Below, piece after piece: positions 33,101-43,628 of a DNA stretch of 64,000 bases. The notes beneath the pieces are model-generated. The model did not search any database. It was not told where the DNA came from and was given only the letters and a program-made list of their open reading frames with translations. Location of the stretch: assembly GCA_951394045.1 (NCBI GenBank), contig OX595996.1, positions 2,046,001-2,110,000 on the forward strand. The letters run 5' to 3'. The number at the start of each line of letters is the position of its first letter. The first letter of the stretch is position 1. The position numbers were made by a program, and so were the translations under genes. The DNA is from Nitzschia sp. DOCU1. Lineage: Eukaryota; Bacillariophyta; Bacillariophyceae; Bacillariales; Bacillariaceae.

Positions 33101-36100
33101 GTAGGAACGGGTAACTTCAGCAACTGAAGCAAACTCATCATCAGTTGGCATTCGAGTAAAATCACCATCGTAGATCAGAGGGAATGGTGTAGCGCGAACG
33201 GGAATAGAATTGGCAGAAGTGGGAGACAGAGTAGGTGGAACCGGAACATCAGAAAGTCCCTTCATGACGCTCGAAGTAGTGCTGAAGATGTTGCTAGAGG
33301 GCAAGCCTTGTAGGCGGGAAAGATACTCGTCAAGGTTGTCATCTTGGAAGGCAGCATCAAGCAAATAGTTCAATTCGCGGACAGTGGGTAGAAAGATTGA
33401 CGAGGGATTGAACAGACCAGTGCAGCGGTAGTCTACTTGGACGGGTTCATCGATGCTAAAGGCGTTGCGGATCATGTAGGTAAGGAAGTCATCCAGGTTG
33501 GTCAAAGACGTTTGTTCGAATTCTGCGAAGATCATTTCCTCCAAGTAGGAACGGGTAACTTCAGCAGCTGAAGCAAACTCATCATCAGTTGGCATTCGAG
33601 TAAAATCACCATCGTAGATTAGAGAGAATGGTGTAGCGTGAACGGGAATAGAATCGGCAGAAGTGGGAGACAGAGTAGGTGGAGTGTTGCCGTTGAAAAC
33701 GCAATGGCAAGGTTCACAGGCAACAACAGTACTGCCCTGGAATATGCCATTGACTCGGACCGAATTTGTGCTGAGATCCACACACTTTGAATAATACTTG
33801 GGCTCGCTGCCCTTTCCTTGACCATGTCCTGGTTTCAGGAGACAAACGGCATTCTTAGGGCTCAAGCATCCATATTGGTCGGGTTGATCTTGGACACACA
33901 GTGGTCCTGGGCTCGTGGGAGGGTCTGTGGGCTCGGGGTTGGTGGGGGGATCGGTGGGGCATCGGAAGCCCGGTTCTTGAATTTCAATATCAGCGCAACG
34001 GCAAGGAGCACAGGCAACAACAGAGTGGCCTTGGTATATGTCATTGACTAGGATGGAATTCGTGCTGAGATCCACGCACTCTGAATGGTACTCAGGCACT
34101 TTGCCCTCCCCTTGATCAGTTCCTAATTTGAGGAGACAAACGGCATTCGTGGAACCCGAGCATCCGTATTGGTCGGGTAGGTCTTTGACACACATTGGTC
34201 CGGGGTTCGTGGGAGGGTCCGTGGGCTCGGGGTTCGGGGGGGGGTCTGTGGGGCATCGGAAGCCCGGTTCTTGAATTTCAATATCAGCGCAACGGCAAGG
34301 AGCACAGGCAACAACAGAGTGGCCTTGGTATATGTCATTGACTAGGATGGAATTCGTGCTGAGATCCACGCACTCTGAATGGTACTCAGGCACTTTGCCC
34401 TCCCCTTGATCAGTTCCTAATTTGAGGAGACAAACGGCATTCGTGGAACCCGAGCATCCGTATTGGTCCGGTAGGTCTTTGACACACATTGGTCCGGGGT
34501 TCGTGGGAGGGTCCGTGGGCTCGGGGTTCGGGGGGGGATCTGTGGGGCATCGGAAGCCCGGTTCTTGAATTTCAATATCAGCGCAACGGCAAGGAGCACA
34601 GGCAACAACAGAGTGGCCTTGGTATATGTCATTGACTAGGATGGAATTCGTGCTGAGATCCACGCACTCTGAATGGTACTCAGGCACTTTGCCCTCCCCT
34701 TGATCAGTTCCTAATTTGAGGAGACAAACGGCATTCGTGGAACCCGAGCATCCGTATTGGTCCGGTAGGTCTTTGACACACATTGGTCCGGGGTTCGTGG
34801 GAGGGTCCGTGGGCTCGGGGTTCGGGGGGGGATCTGTGGGGCATCGGAAGCCCGGTTCTTGAATTTCAATATCAGCGCAACGGCAAGGAGCACAGGCAAC
34901 AACAGAGTGGCCTTGGTATATGTCATTGACTAGGATGGAATTCGTGCTGAGATCCACGCACTCTGAATGGTACTCAGGCACTTTGCCCTCCCCTTGATCA
35001 GTTCCTAATTTGAGGAGACAAACGGCATTCGTGGAACCCGAGCATCCGTATTGGTCGGGTAGGTCTTTGACACACATTGGTCCGGGGTTCGTGGGAGGGT
35101 CCGTGGGCTCGGGGTTCGGGGGGGGATCTGTGGGGCATCGGAAGCCCGGTTCTTGAATTTCAATATCAGCGCAACGGCAAGGAGCACAGGCAACAACAGA
35201 GTGGCCTTGGTATATGTCATTGACTAGGATGGAATTCGTGCTGAGATCCACGCACTCTGAATGGTACTCAGGCACTTTGCCCTCCCCTTGATCAGTTCCT
35301 AATTTGAGGAGACAAACGGCATTCGTGGAACCCGAGCATCCGTATTGGTCGGGTTGTTCCTGTACACACATTGGTCCGGGGTTCGTGGGAGGGTCCGTGG
35401 GCTCGGGGTTCGGGGGGGGATCTGTGGGGCATCGGAAGCCCGGTTCTTGAATTTCAATATCAGCGCAACGGCAAGGAGCACAGGCAACAACAGAGTGGCC
35501 TTGGTATATGTCATTGACTAGGATGGAATTCGTGCTGAGATCCACGCACTCTGAATGGTACTCAGGCACTTTGCCCTCCCCTTGATCAGTTCCTAATTTG
35601 AGGAGACAAACGGCATTCGTGGAACCCGAGCATCCGTATTGGTCGGGTAGGTCTTTGACACACATTGGTCCGGGGTTCGTGGGAGGGTCCGTGGGCTCGG
35701 GGTTCGGGGGGGGGTCTGTGGGGCATCGGAAGCCCGGTTCTTGAATTTCAATATCAGCGCAACGGCAAGGAGCACAGGCAACAACAGAGTGGCCTTGGTA
35801 TATGTCATTGACTAGGATGGAATTCGTGCTGAGATCCACGCACTCTGAATGGTACTCAGGCACTTTGCCCTCCCCTTGATCAGTTCCTAATTTGAGGAGA
35901 CAAACGGCATTCGTGGAACCCGAGCATCCGTTGGTCCGGTAGGTCTTTGACACACATTGGTCCGGGGTTCGTGGGAGGGTCCGTGGGCTCGGGGTTCGGG
36001 GGGGGATCCGTGGGGCATCGGAAGTCCGGTTCTTGAATTTCAATATCAGCGCAACGGCAAGGAGCACAGGCAACAACAGAGTGGCCTTGGTATATGTCAT

Positions 36101-36675
36101 TGACTCGGATGGGATTCGTGCTGAGATCCACGCACTCCGAATGATACTCGGGGACGCTGCCCTTCCCTTTATTAGTTCCTAATTTGAGCAGACAAACGGC
36201 ATTCGTGGAAGCCGAGCATCCGTACTGGTCGGGTTGTTCCTGTACACACATTGGTTCAATAACCGGAGTCAATTTACGAGCAAACGACTCCTTTTCGTCT
36301 GTCAGATTATTTCTCATCCCGAGATTGTTGTTAATGTTGGCTCCACGGATGTACGGGTGTTTTCTTCGCTTCTCATTGTTCTGCAGCCATGCAGCGATGT
36401 AGAAGATTCGTGCAATTGAAATCAGAGTGAACGACAACGAAGACATTCATTATGATGAGATCATAAAGCAGTAGGAATACGAATAATGGGAATGGGCCAG
36501 AATGAAAGGGTTGCGATCTTCCCAGCAACCAGGCATGCTCATGTCCTTGTACCCCTTGAATATGGACTCTTACCTGCTCATGGAGTCCTCCCGTAGCTCC
36601 TGTGGCATATGCAGTACCTCCACGTTTGACCCCAGCAGATGCGGCGAGTAGAACAAGGCGTAAGTAAAGCTTCAT
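30149..36675 (-). CDS. Giant secreted protein: about 15 cysteine modules, twin internal domain, C-terminal C-type-lectin-like domain (one frameshift)
   Basis: Exon 1 is 36675..36574 (34 codons, signal peptide MKLYLRLVLLAASAG), with donor CAG|GTAAGAG. Exon 2 is 36380..30149 after a CTGCAG acceptor, phase 0. Exon 2 encodes eight type-A cysteine modules (period 294 bp), one type-B module, two adjacent copies of a roughly 145-residue domain (SLIYDGDFTRMPTDDEF ... LPTVRELNYLLDAAFQDD), six more type-B modules (321 bp), then a CTLD-like end (GCQMASIHNAEEQAAAEAAL ... WTDGTG ... ALYKCC). Modules read YGCxxxxNAVCLLK...CVDLSTNS...ACxPCxC and are joined by Pro-rich PTDPPTNPEP linkers. In module 2 two bases are missing (at 35930/35931, CATCCG-TTGG versus CATCCGTATTGG), which shifts the frame and gives a stop at 35880. 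This is a real mutation or an assembly error. It shares exon layout and both domain types with 16063..17444. Likely cell-wall or extracellular; function unknown. Confidence 0.75.
30765..32655 (-). repeat. Type-B tandem array, six units, mostly 321 bp
   Basis: Near-identical units with the cysteine module in type-B wording (GSEPKYYSKCVDLSTNSVRVNG) and an acidic linker (DDIKVEESDLRC). A seventh type-B unit sits apart at about 33690..33902. The last unit before the lectin-like domain is the most diverged and has a shorter linker. Confidence 0.9.
32790..33690 (-). repeat. Twin copies of an unrecognised domain (about 145 residues each)
   Basis: Two direct copies of about 450 bp, roughly 33690..33240 and 33240..32790, inserted between the two cysteine-module arrays. 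They differ at a handful of residues (for example AFSIDEP versus FFTIDEP). Each begins with a PPTLSPTSA linker. Confidence 0.85.
33903..36254 (-). repeat. Type-A tandem array, eight units of 294 bp
   Basis: Near-identical 98-codon units, each one cysteine module plus Pro-rich linker. The unit nearest the 5' end and the third variant (QEQPDQ instead of KDLPDQ) differ slightly; the others are almost the same at nucleotide level. One unit carries the 2-bp deletion near 35930. Confidence 0.9.
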
Positions 36676-37955
36676 GGTGATGGTGGTTGTTTCTGGTTTC
36701 AGATTGTGAGAACATTCTGAGATTGTTGAAACAGCACCATGATTCCTTCTTGTAGACGCACGTAGACAAAGTACTACAAGGACTGTATTTCCTTACATTT
36801 TGGCGACAATCCCCCATCATCAAGCGGGCGCCTTCTCCTAGACGCCGTTCGAATAGATGTGTATGTCGCCCATGAGAGCGACGTGCCTGCCGTCAGCATC
36901 CTAGCACGAAGACACTCGTGATCCAACACGAACCAGCATTAAGTATGGTAACGCAAGGTAGCAAGGAACGCGGTTGGTAGACGAAGAAGAGTCGCCGAAT
37001 TGCATTCAATGATCCAAGAAGTGGAATGCAATAAACATTTGTGTACCGCTCGTGATTGTAGAAATAAACACTTGTGTTCCACTCGTGATTGTATCAATAA
37101 ACAGTTGATTTGCACCCGTGATTCAGTGCGGGGGAGCAACATGCTTCGGAAATCATGGAACGACAGCCTTACGGCATAGCAAGCGAAGCCTTGTTGCTGA
37201 ACCCACGTAGCAAAAGCGAGTAATCATCTGGAATGAGGACGAAACCCCGCCATGTAGAGAATTCGTAGGTTCGGATGAGAGATGTGGATTTTCTGGAATC
37301 ACCGAACTTAGCAAACACGACAAAGAATGTTGTCATGTCAATGGAATGAGAGGGACATGCCAATCAGCCGCTTCGGGAATGAATGACAACGACCACCACA
37401 AGACATCATCGTTTTGACGTAAAGGTTCGGATGCAGATGTGGCGGCATGAATAATCTTGGCACTTCCACGCATAATAGCTGGCTTGCGCTCGGAGCGCCC
37501 TCTTTTCGTAGCGCTGCGTCCTCACGCAGACGCGCTATCTGGAGGGCCAGCGCTCGCGGGCGCATCCAACGGATGGCCGACCGGCGTAGTAATGGGATTC
37601 GACACGGTTCTACGAACGTTCGCCTTTTTACGTTGGAAGGAATCGGCTTCTACACCACTCGGAATCTCTATTTCAGATCTGGAACTTCAGTCTCTGTAGT
37701 TGTTGCCCCTTTGCTTTGTCTATCTATTAGAATGATCCAATACCATGTTCGACAATTCTAAAGCTTTCTTCAAAACGTGCACGGAATGGTCCAAGACCAT
37801 GTCCGAGTCTAAAGCTGTTTTCGCCAAGAGGTGTACCGAACGCCTCAAGTGGTGGAAATCCAATACGCCAATGGCTGTGATGAAATCGGTCAAGAATTGT
37901 TTGGTGGACTCTTTGTAGAACATCCCGACGATTGTGCCACCAATGTTCTGAGTAT
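36676..37955. repeat. Segmental duplication, copy 1 (upstream of the giant lectin-like gene)
   Basis: Direct copy of 39077..40239 with many small indels. Shared stretches include TTTCTGGTTTCAGATTGTGAGAA, CCTTCTTGTAGACGCACGT, CACTCGTGATCCAACACGAACCAGC, TAAGTATGGTAACGCAA and the word ACTCGTGATTGTA-CAATAAACA repeated two or three times in tandem. It runs from the start codon of the minus-strand gene to a broken copy of a plus-strand exon. To 38133 I see no other gene. Confidence 0.8.
37799..37955 (+). pseudogene. Broken copy of exon 1 of the 40092 membrane protein gene
   Basis: Homologous to 40092..40249 (ATGTC...AAAGCTG-TTTCGCCAA...TGTAC-GAACGCCTC). About one base is missing after CGCCTC (near 37846), which shifts the frame to an early TAG. 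The donor GAGTAAGT has become GAGTATAT. A further diverged repeat of the first 50 bp lies just upstream at 37745..37798. Confidence 0.75.
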
Positions 37956-38133
37956 ATAAGCTTGACAGGGGGAGGAGATTGTAGTTATTGTCAAGTGGAT
38001 TTTCGTGGTCGAAAAAAGGCGCTCTCCTATGAAACACCGCCTTTCAATGCACTTTTAGAAACACAAGAATCACAAGATTGTCCCATGTAAACTAGTAGCA
38101 CTAAACTTATTGCATGTGCATACACCTACTTGA

Positions 38134-39015
38134 TCACTCGCTGAGAGATTGCGCCATCTGAAATCCAAGCTTAGCAAACGCCCAGGATGGTAGAGAGCCA
38201 TCGTTACCAAACACTTGTTCTGCAGGACTTGAAACAGGTGCAGGAGACGGACGCTTCTTACACATAGGACATCCACTTGTAAAACATTCGTGGTAAGAGT
38301 GTGATCCAGCTAGCCATCGGTCAATGCATCCGACATGGAAGGAGTGATCACAGGGCAGAACTCGCAATCGATCGCCTTCCTGGAACGCTTCCAAGCAGAT
38401 CACACAATCTGAATCGTCGCTATCGCCAGGGTGTACTACAGACTTGCTGCTGCTCGATGGGACCATAACGAAACTCCAACCCGCTTCCTCGTCTGTGGAG
38501 TCTGCAGCAGTTGCCTCTGGTATGCGATCAAAGCATCGTTTGGAGCGATACGTCGTGGTGGGTAAGATAAGAATACTTTCAACATCCAAGTGTCTAGCGG
38601 CGTTTCGGGCCATTCGCGCAATGTCTGCCTGCGTAATAACGTAATCAAGGCGATCTCCTTCAAAGGATGAATACTCGCTCTGGTCAACGACTTTGTGTGC
38701 ATAATATGCCTCAGCGATCTCGGACACTGAAACATCTGGAGGCTTGTTGGAAGTACTCTTGCCAGTTGTCTCGGAAACGCTGCTGGAACTTAACATTGTC
38801 ACTGGACCATCAAAGTCACTCAGTGCAATGGACTCATCATCGTTGCCCTCGTCATGCTCAACTTCTGAGTCGCTTTCAGAGTCTGATTCATCATCCACTT
38901 GCGTTAGTTCTTGAGTCAGACGCTTCAGGTTTCTGTCATAGTACCAGGTCTTGCAAAGCGCTTCGGCATCCGGAGCAAGTGGGGCGAGAAACCAGGATCC
39001 AAGCGTGGCAAGCAT
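38134..39015 (-). CDS. RING-H2 (C3H2C3) finger protein, probable E3 ubiquitin ligase
   Basis: Intronless from the ATG at 39015, 293 residues. The frame is open upstream to 39177 without an ATG, so a 5' exon is possible. An acidic Glu/Asp/Ser stretch (about residues 40-65) precedes a RING-H2 finger near residue 205: [35 protein letters not shown]. The finger has an insert of about nine residues between the Trp-Leu and the last Cys pair ([13 protein letters not shown]). RING-H2 proteins normally recruit an E2 enzyme to ubiquitinate substrates; the target is unknown. No membrane segment is evident. Its 5' flank is the second copy of the segmental duplication that also lies before the giant lectin-like gene. 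Confidence 0.85.
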   Translation of the reverse strand: MLATLGSWFLAPLAPDAEALCKTWYYDRNLKRLTQELTQVDDESDSESDSEVEHDEGNDDESIALSDFDGPVTMLSSSSVSETTGKSTSNKPPDVSVSEIAEAYYAHKVVDQSEYSSFEGDRLDYVITQADIARMARNAARHLDVESILILPTTTYRSKRCFDRIPEATAADSTDEEAGWSFVMVPSSSSKSVVHPGDSDDSDCVICLEAFQEGDRLRVLPCDHSFHVGCIDRWLAGSHSYHECFTSGCPMCKKRPSPAPVSSPAEQVFGNDGSLPSWAFAKLGFQMAQSLSE

Positions 39016-39076
39016 ATTAGAGGTGGGGGTGGCTTTCTCAGCGGAAAGGAAAGAGTCATGGTAAGCCCTGTGGACA

Positions 39077-40239
39077 TGGTGATTGTTGTTTCTGGTTTCA
39101 GATTGTGAGAAGATTCTGGGGCTGTTAAAAACAGCCCCATGTTTCCTTCTTGTAGACGCACGTGGACAAACTACCACAAGGACAGTATTTCCGTACTTTT
39201 ATGCGACGATCCTCCATCATCAAGCGGACGCCCTCGAGAGGCCGCTCGAATAGATCAGGATATCTCCTGTGAGAGCCGTCAGCATCCTAACTAGTATCTT
39301 GACACTCGTGATCCAACACGAACCAGCGTTAAGTATGGTAACGCAAGATAGTAAGGAAGGCGCTTGGTAGACCAATAGTCGCCGAAATGCAATCAATGAT
39401 CCAAGCAGTGGAATAAAAGTAGTAATAAGCCTTTGTGTTGGACTCGTGATTGTAGCAATAAACATTTGTGTTCCACTCGTGATTGTAGCAATAAACATGT
39501 TTGCAGCACTCGTGATTCGACAGTGCGGAGTAGCAACATACTTCGGAAATCATCAGCCTCATGGAAAGTAACAAGAGAAGCCGGATCGCACGTAGGAAAA
39601 GGCGATGAATCATCTGGAATGATAATGAAACCCCGTAGAGAAGATGTGGATTGTCGTCTTGCATCACCTGAGCTTATTGCAATCATCATCCAAGAGAAGC
39701 CTTGTGGTGACGCCACAAAAAAGAATAGTGGAAGGAAGGGACGTGCCGATCATCAATCATCCGCTTCGGGAACAAAAGGCAACATCATTGTCGTTTTTTG
39801 ACGCAAAGGTTCGGATGCAAGATGCAAGTGGAGGCATGAAATCTTGTGACTTCAACGACCATTGGAAAAGCCGGCGTGCTCGGCGCCAGCATACCAGGTT
39901 TGCCAGCGCTCTCTAGTAGCGCATAAAGCTTCGCGGTTCTACACCGGTTCGCCTTTGGGAGCGCCCAAACGGCTCCTGCGAAAGCACCTCTATTTCACAT
40001 GCTCATTCATGGTATTCAATTTTTTCCATAGTTCTGTTGCCTCTTGATTCTTTGTCTCGTTTTGTCTCCTACTCTTATTACAAATGCAACCATGTCGAAA
40101 GCTGCTTTCGCCAACACGTGTACAGAACGCCTCGAAGTAGTGGAAATCCAAGATGCCAATGGCTGCGATGAAATTGGACAAGAATTGTTTGGTGGACTCT
40201 TTGTAGAATATCCCGATGATTGTGCCGCCAATGTCCAAG
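39077..40239. repeat. Segmental duplication, copy 2 (between RING gene and membrane protein gene)
   Basis: Copy of 36676..37955. It contains three tandem versions of the ACTCGTGATTGTAGCAATAAACAT word (39440-39510) and the intact version of the plus-strand exon. It acts as the shared upstream region of two divergent genes. Confidence 0.8.
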
Positions 40240-41157
40240 GCTTTTGTGAGTAAGTAACTAGCTTCAGAGTTGCTAATTTGCTTGATGGGGGCTGCTAGTT
40301 GCTTGGCGGGCGCTAGTTGCTGAGGTCGAAACAGGTGCTGACTCTTCCTTACCTTTTGTCTTTTTGGTTTTTAGAATTTGGACGAATAATTTCTCTTCCC
40401 AAACCTTTCAAGACTGTCGGGAAACCTTTGAGTGGTTATCGGAGTGTATAGTGGTAAGGAATGTTGCTTTTGTGAATAGATGGTGGAACAAAGAAAAATG
40501 GACGTTTCTCACAACGTTCGTGTCGTCTGTTATGGATTTTTGGCTGTCATTTTCTCTTTTTTTTCACTCTCGCTCGAATACTGGATGAAACATTATCATA
40601 TATGGATACTCGAATAATCGACGTCTATTCATTGCATAATATTGCAATAGGATAATTACTGTGGAGATAGTCATCCGGGACTTGGTAGTTTATCGCTACC
40701 GAATTTGTGTCAAGACACAACGTTGCAAGGACTTTTGGGCCTATCATCAGAGACTATGGTTGTGGAGAGTGGACAGACGACGCAACAAGAAAACAAGGGA
40801 TGGGAGGGACGAAATACCTTGATTGTGATTGGCGTGGCAGCTGCTGCGTTGTTTTTGGATTTTGTGTTTGAAAAATGCTTTGATTGTCATGGATATCGGG
40901 GCGGGGATCATGACGACGAAAATCCAAGGCCTACTACTAGCGGCAATGTGGATGTCAAGAAAACACATCAATCGACTACGAGTACTGAATTACCACTTCA
41001 ACCACTATCAAAGAGCGAAATACCGTCTGCAACTGAAAACGTTACCGACAAGGATGCGAAAATATCTCTAGAGATGCTAGAGCAGCAACAGCGAGGCTAC
41101 GAGGAGTATGAAATTCCGCTGGGAGGAAGCGACGCTCATGGCACGCCGGCCTTTTGA
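40092..41157 (+). CDS. Small type I membrane protein with Cys-rich ectodomain, three exons
   Basis: Exons 40092..40249, 40375..40453 and 40651..41157 are joined by GTAAGT/TTTTTAG and GTAAGG/CAATAG introns that keep frame. The ectodomain has many Cys (NTCTERLEV, NGCDEIG, DDCAANVQGFCE, QDCRETFEWLSEC, NYCGDSHPG, NLCQDTT), one membrane segment (NTLIVIGVAAAALFLDFVF) and an acidic, Gln/Thr-rich cytosolic tail. The 5' end is uncertain: upstream of the ATG the frame is open to a hydrophobic run (FCCLLILCLVLSPTLITNA) preceded by a TTTTTTCCATAG acceptor-like site, which could be a signal peptide supplied by an earlier exon. Function unknown. A broken exon-1 copy lies at 37799..37955. Confidence 0.65.
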
Positions 41158-42253
41158 ATAGAGCAAGAAGAAACGATACCAGTTGCTGTCATGACAATCA
41201 TGAGTGGTGAACTTCTTCCTATTGGCAGTTCGTCGTCGTCGTCAGCTCATTCCCGGGCGTTTCTTCACCACGACTGATTGGATATGACGCTTCACGACGA
41301 CGAATTGGATTGGGACCTTGGTCACAAAAAAAGCAAGAATTCCTCATTGAAACTACGCATACGCCATTTTGGCATTGCGACAAACGGTGCGTTTTTTTGG
41401 TAGGACTATAATTAGTCCTCCCTTGAATCGTCTGGTCGTTTGGTGTCATGCGAGGGTAAGATTGGTGGTCGTCGCCATCGATCTGATGAATTCAAAGCAG
41501 AGTCTGCACCATTTGAAAACTTTTCCGCGGGAGCTATGCCCCGAGAACGTGGCAGGAAGTAGGGTCTCATCAACCCCGAAGCGGCTTCGTATCATGGTGT
41601 TTCATGCATTGCGTCTCGATCGAAACAAAAACGTAGCGCGCAACAGCTGCTTTGCTTCGACTACTACCAGTATGGCATTGTCAGGTATTTTTATTGCTTC
41701 TATCCCTATTCATTCCATGTTGTTGAGGGAAGCTATCCGACCGAAAATATAAGTTTGGCAAGCGAATCCCTATCTCGGGTTTCTGGACTCCCCAACGTCC
41801 ATCATTGCGCCTCGAAACTGAACAGTGGCGCCAATCTGCGACGACTGCTACTACTACTATCAAGGCTATCTATAGCAACGGCGATAGAATAGTCCCTGGC
41901 ATTATTGTCAGATACTTTATATTATTCATGTTTTGATTGATTGATTGATTCCATCACGTTGCCGGCCATAGTAGCAATGGCAGCTATTCTGGCTCCAGTT
42001 TTCACTCCCACCGTTTGACTATTTCGACTTTGTATTCATTCGGGAGAATCGATCGATTGCGACACTTCTACACCAATAAAATGAAGGCAACAAGCCGACT
42101 TGCGTTGACTTATTCGATCGAAAATCATGCAGCCAGTCTGCTGCCTCTCATTTTGGCATCGCCATCAGTTTCATTGCTATTGCCGATTGTTATTGCAATC
42201 ATTACTTTCGTTTTCGGAGACTCTCCTAGGTTGAGTATAACTCGTTTGTTAGT
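41158..42253. other. Intergenic spacer, no supported gene
   Basis: Holds a 127-codon plus-strand frame (41369..41752) with no recognisable domain and a short (GATT)n run near 41934-41950. The EMC3 promoter should lie at its right end. Confidence 0.5.
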
Positions 42254-43123
42254 ATGGTCTCTTCCCAGATTATCTTGTTGGATTCCGACATTCGCGACTG
42301 GGTCGTCCTTCCGCTGTTTATCATTATGGTAGCCGCCGGTCTCCTGAGATTTTACATGGGCAATTTGCTCAAGCCGAATCCTAAACCGACCACCAAGGTC
42401 GCCCAGCGTACTCAAACCACTTTGAGAACTACCAGTGTCTTGAAAACGGGGGCCATTCATTTCTTGTCAACCCAAAAATTAGAAGCGCGTCGTATCGCGT
42501 ATCCCGAGCTGCTGAAAGAGCAGGTAGAATGGTGCGATCAACATTTGGATGAAAAGGAAGCTCAGGCGCAAGAATCGGGAGACATGCCGAATCCGTTTGC
42601 CGCCATGGAAGGCATGCAAGGCAACATGGTATTCATGGTCCAAAACATGGTCATGATGCAAGCCATTCAACACTTTTTTAGTGGCTTTATTTTGCTCAAG
42701 GTGCCCTTTCATTTGACTACCGGCTTTAAGCAAATGTTTCAACGCGGTTTGGAAGGATTGGCGACATTGGATACTTCCTACGTGTCCAGTGTGAGCTGGT
42801 ACTTTTTGGTCATGTTTGGCCTCCGGGGCTTTTTTCGTCTTGCGATTGGAACTCCCAAAGTAGAAAGTATCGAAAGTCAACAACTTTTGAGCGAGTTTGG
42901 TAAAAAACCAGGAGGTGGCGGCCCTGCGGGCCCGGATGATGATGCTTTGATCAAGCAAATGTCCCAAGAAGCCGATAACTTGCCGGTCAGTTTGCCCAAA
43001 CAATTCAAGAGTCAATTGGATAGTGTCGAAAAACGATTGTTACAAAGCAAATATCCCAAAAAGAAAGCGACTATTTCAAGTGACTTTATGATGCCCACCA
43101 CCAAGGGTAAAAAGAAGAATTAA
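42254..43123 (+). CDS. EMC3: ER membrane protein complex subunit 3
   Basis: Intronless, 289 residues, with ATG at 42254. The N-terminus ILLDSDIRDWVVLPLFIIMVAAGLLR matches the highly conserved EMC3/TMEM111 start. Membrane segments lie near residues 16-34, 130-150 and 178-198. PFHLTTGFKQMFQRG and SSVSWYFLVMFGLRGFF are further family blocks, with a conserved basic C-tail. EMC3 belongs to the YidC/Oxa1 insertase superfamily and, in the EMC, inserts tail-anchored and some multi-pass proteins into the ER membrane. Length is normal for the family. Confidence 0.95.
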   Translation: MVSSQIILLDSDIRDWVVLPLFIIMVAAGLLRFYMGNLLKPNPKPTTKVAQRTQTTLRTTSVLKTGAIHFLSTQKLEARRIAYPELLKEQVEWCDQHLDEKEAQAQESGDMPNPFAAMEGMQGNMVFMVQNMVMMQAIQHFFSGFILLKVPFHLTTGFKQMFQRGLEGLATLDTSYVSSVSWYFLVMFGLRGFFRLAIGTPKVESIESQQLLSEFGKKPGGGGPAGPDDDALIKQMSQEADNLPVSLPKQFKSQLDSVEKRLLQSKYPKKKATISSDFMMPTTKGKKKN

Positions 43124-43628
43124 GTCTCGGAATTATATATACAACAACAACACGTCTCTAGCTAACTAGCTAGATTGTATATTATAGATGGACTCATTAT
43201 ATGAATGCAAGTCTCAGTTGTTAAACTGCCATCAACGCACATGTTTACAATTCCATTCATGGCGCGGTCGCCAACTTGCTTCTATTTTAGAGTAGCCAAG
43301 GCTAATGCTTCTAGTCAAGAAAACAATAACAACCGTACCTTTTTGCAAAGGAGGCGTCTTGCAGGAACAGCGTCCTGAGTAGACCGCGCGCCGTCAATGC
43401 CGCATGTACGTTTTTTCACCACGCCGTCGCCGCCGCCATGGCTTGACACGGGGCCGTATCCGAAGAATGGAACATGTTAGCTCTTCAAGAGTCTCTCGTA
43501 GCCCCCTTTTAGTATGAGTCTACTAGCTAGTGGGAGCTAGTCGCTCAATGGAGACTGGAGCTGGTCGCTCCAAAGTGAACATATGTAGCGTTTTGGCATT
43601 GCGTAGGTACCGCCAGGCGTATAGCTAG
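43124..43628. other. Convergent spacer, no supported gene
   Basis: 505 bp between the convergent EMC3 and GGCT-like genes. No coding or RNA gene seen. Confidence 0.5.

Noticed and set aside
30765..36254. CRISPR-like or satellite array
   Set aside because: Units are 294 and 321 bp, both multiples of three, and stay open in one frame, so they are protein-coding repeats.
41369..41752. 127-codon plus-strand frame
   Set aside because: No recognisable domain, compositionally like chance frames.
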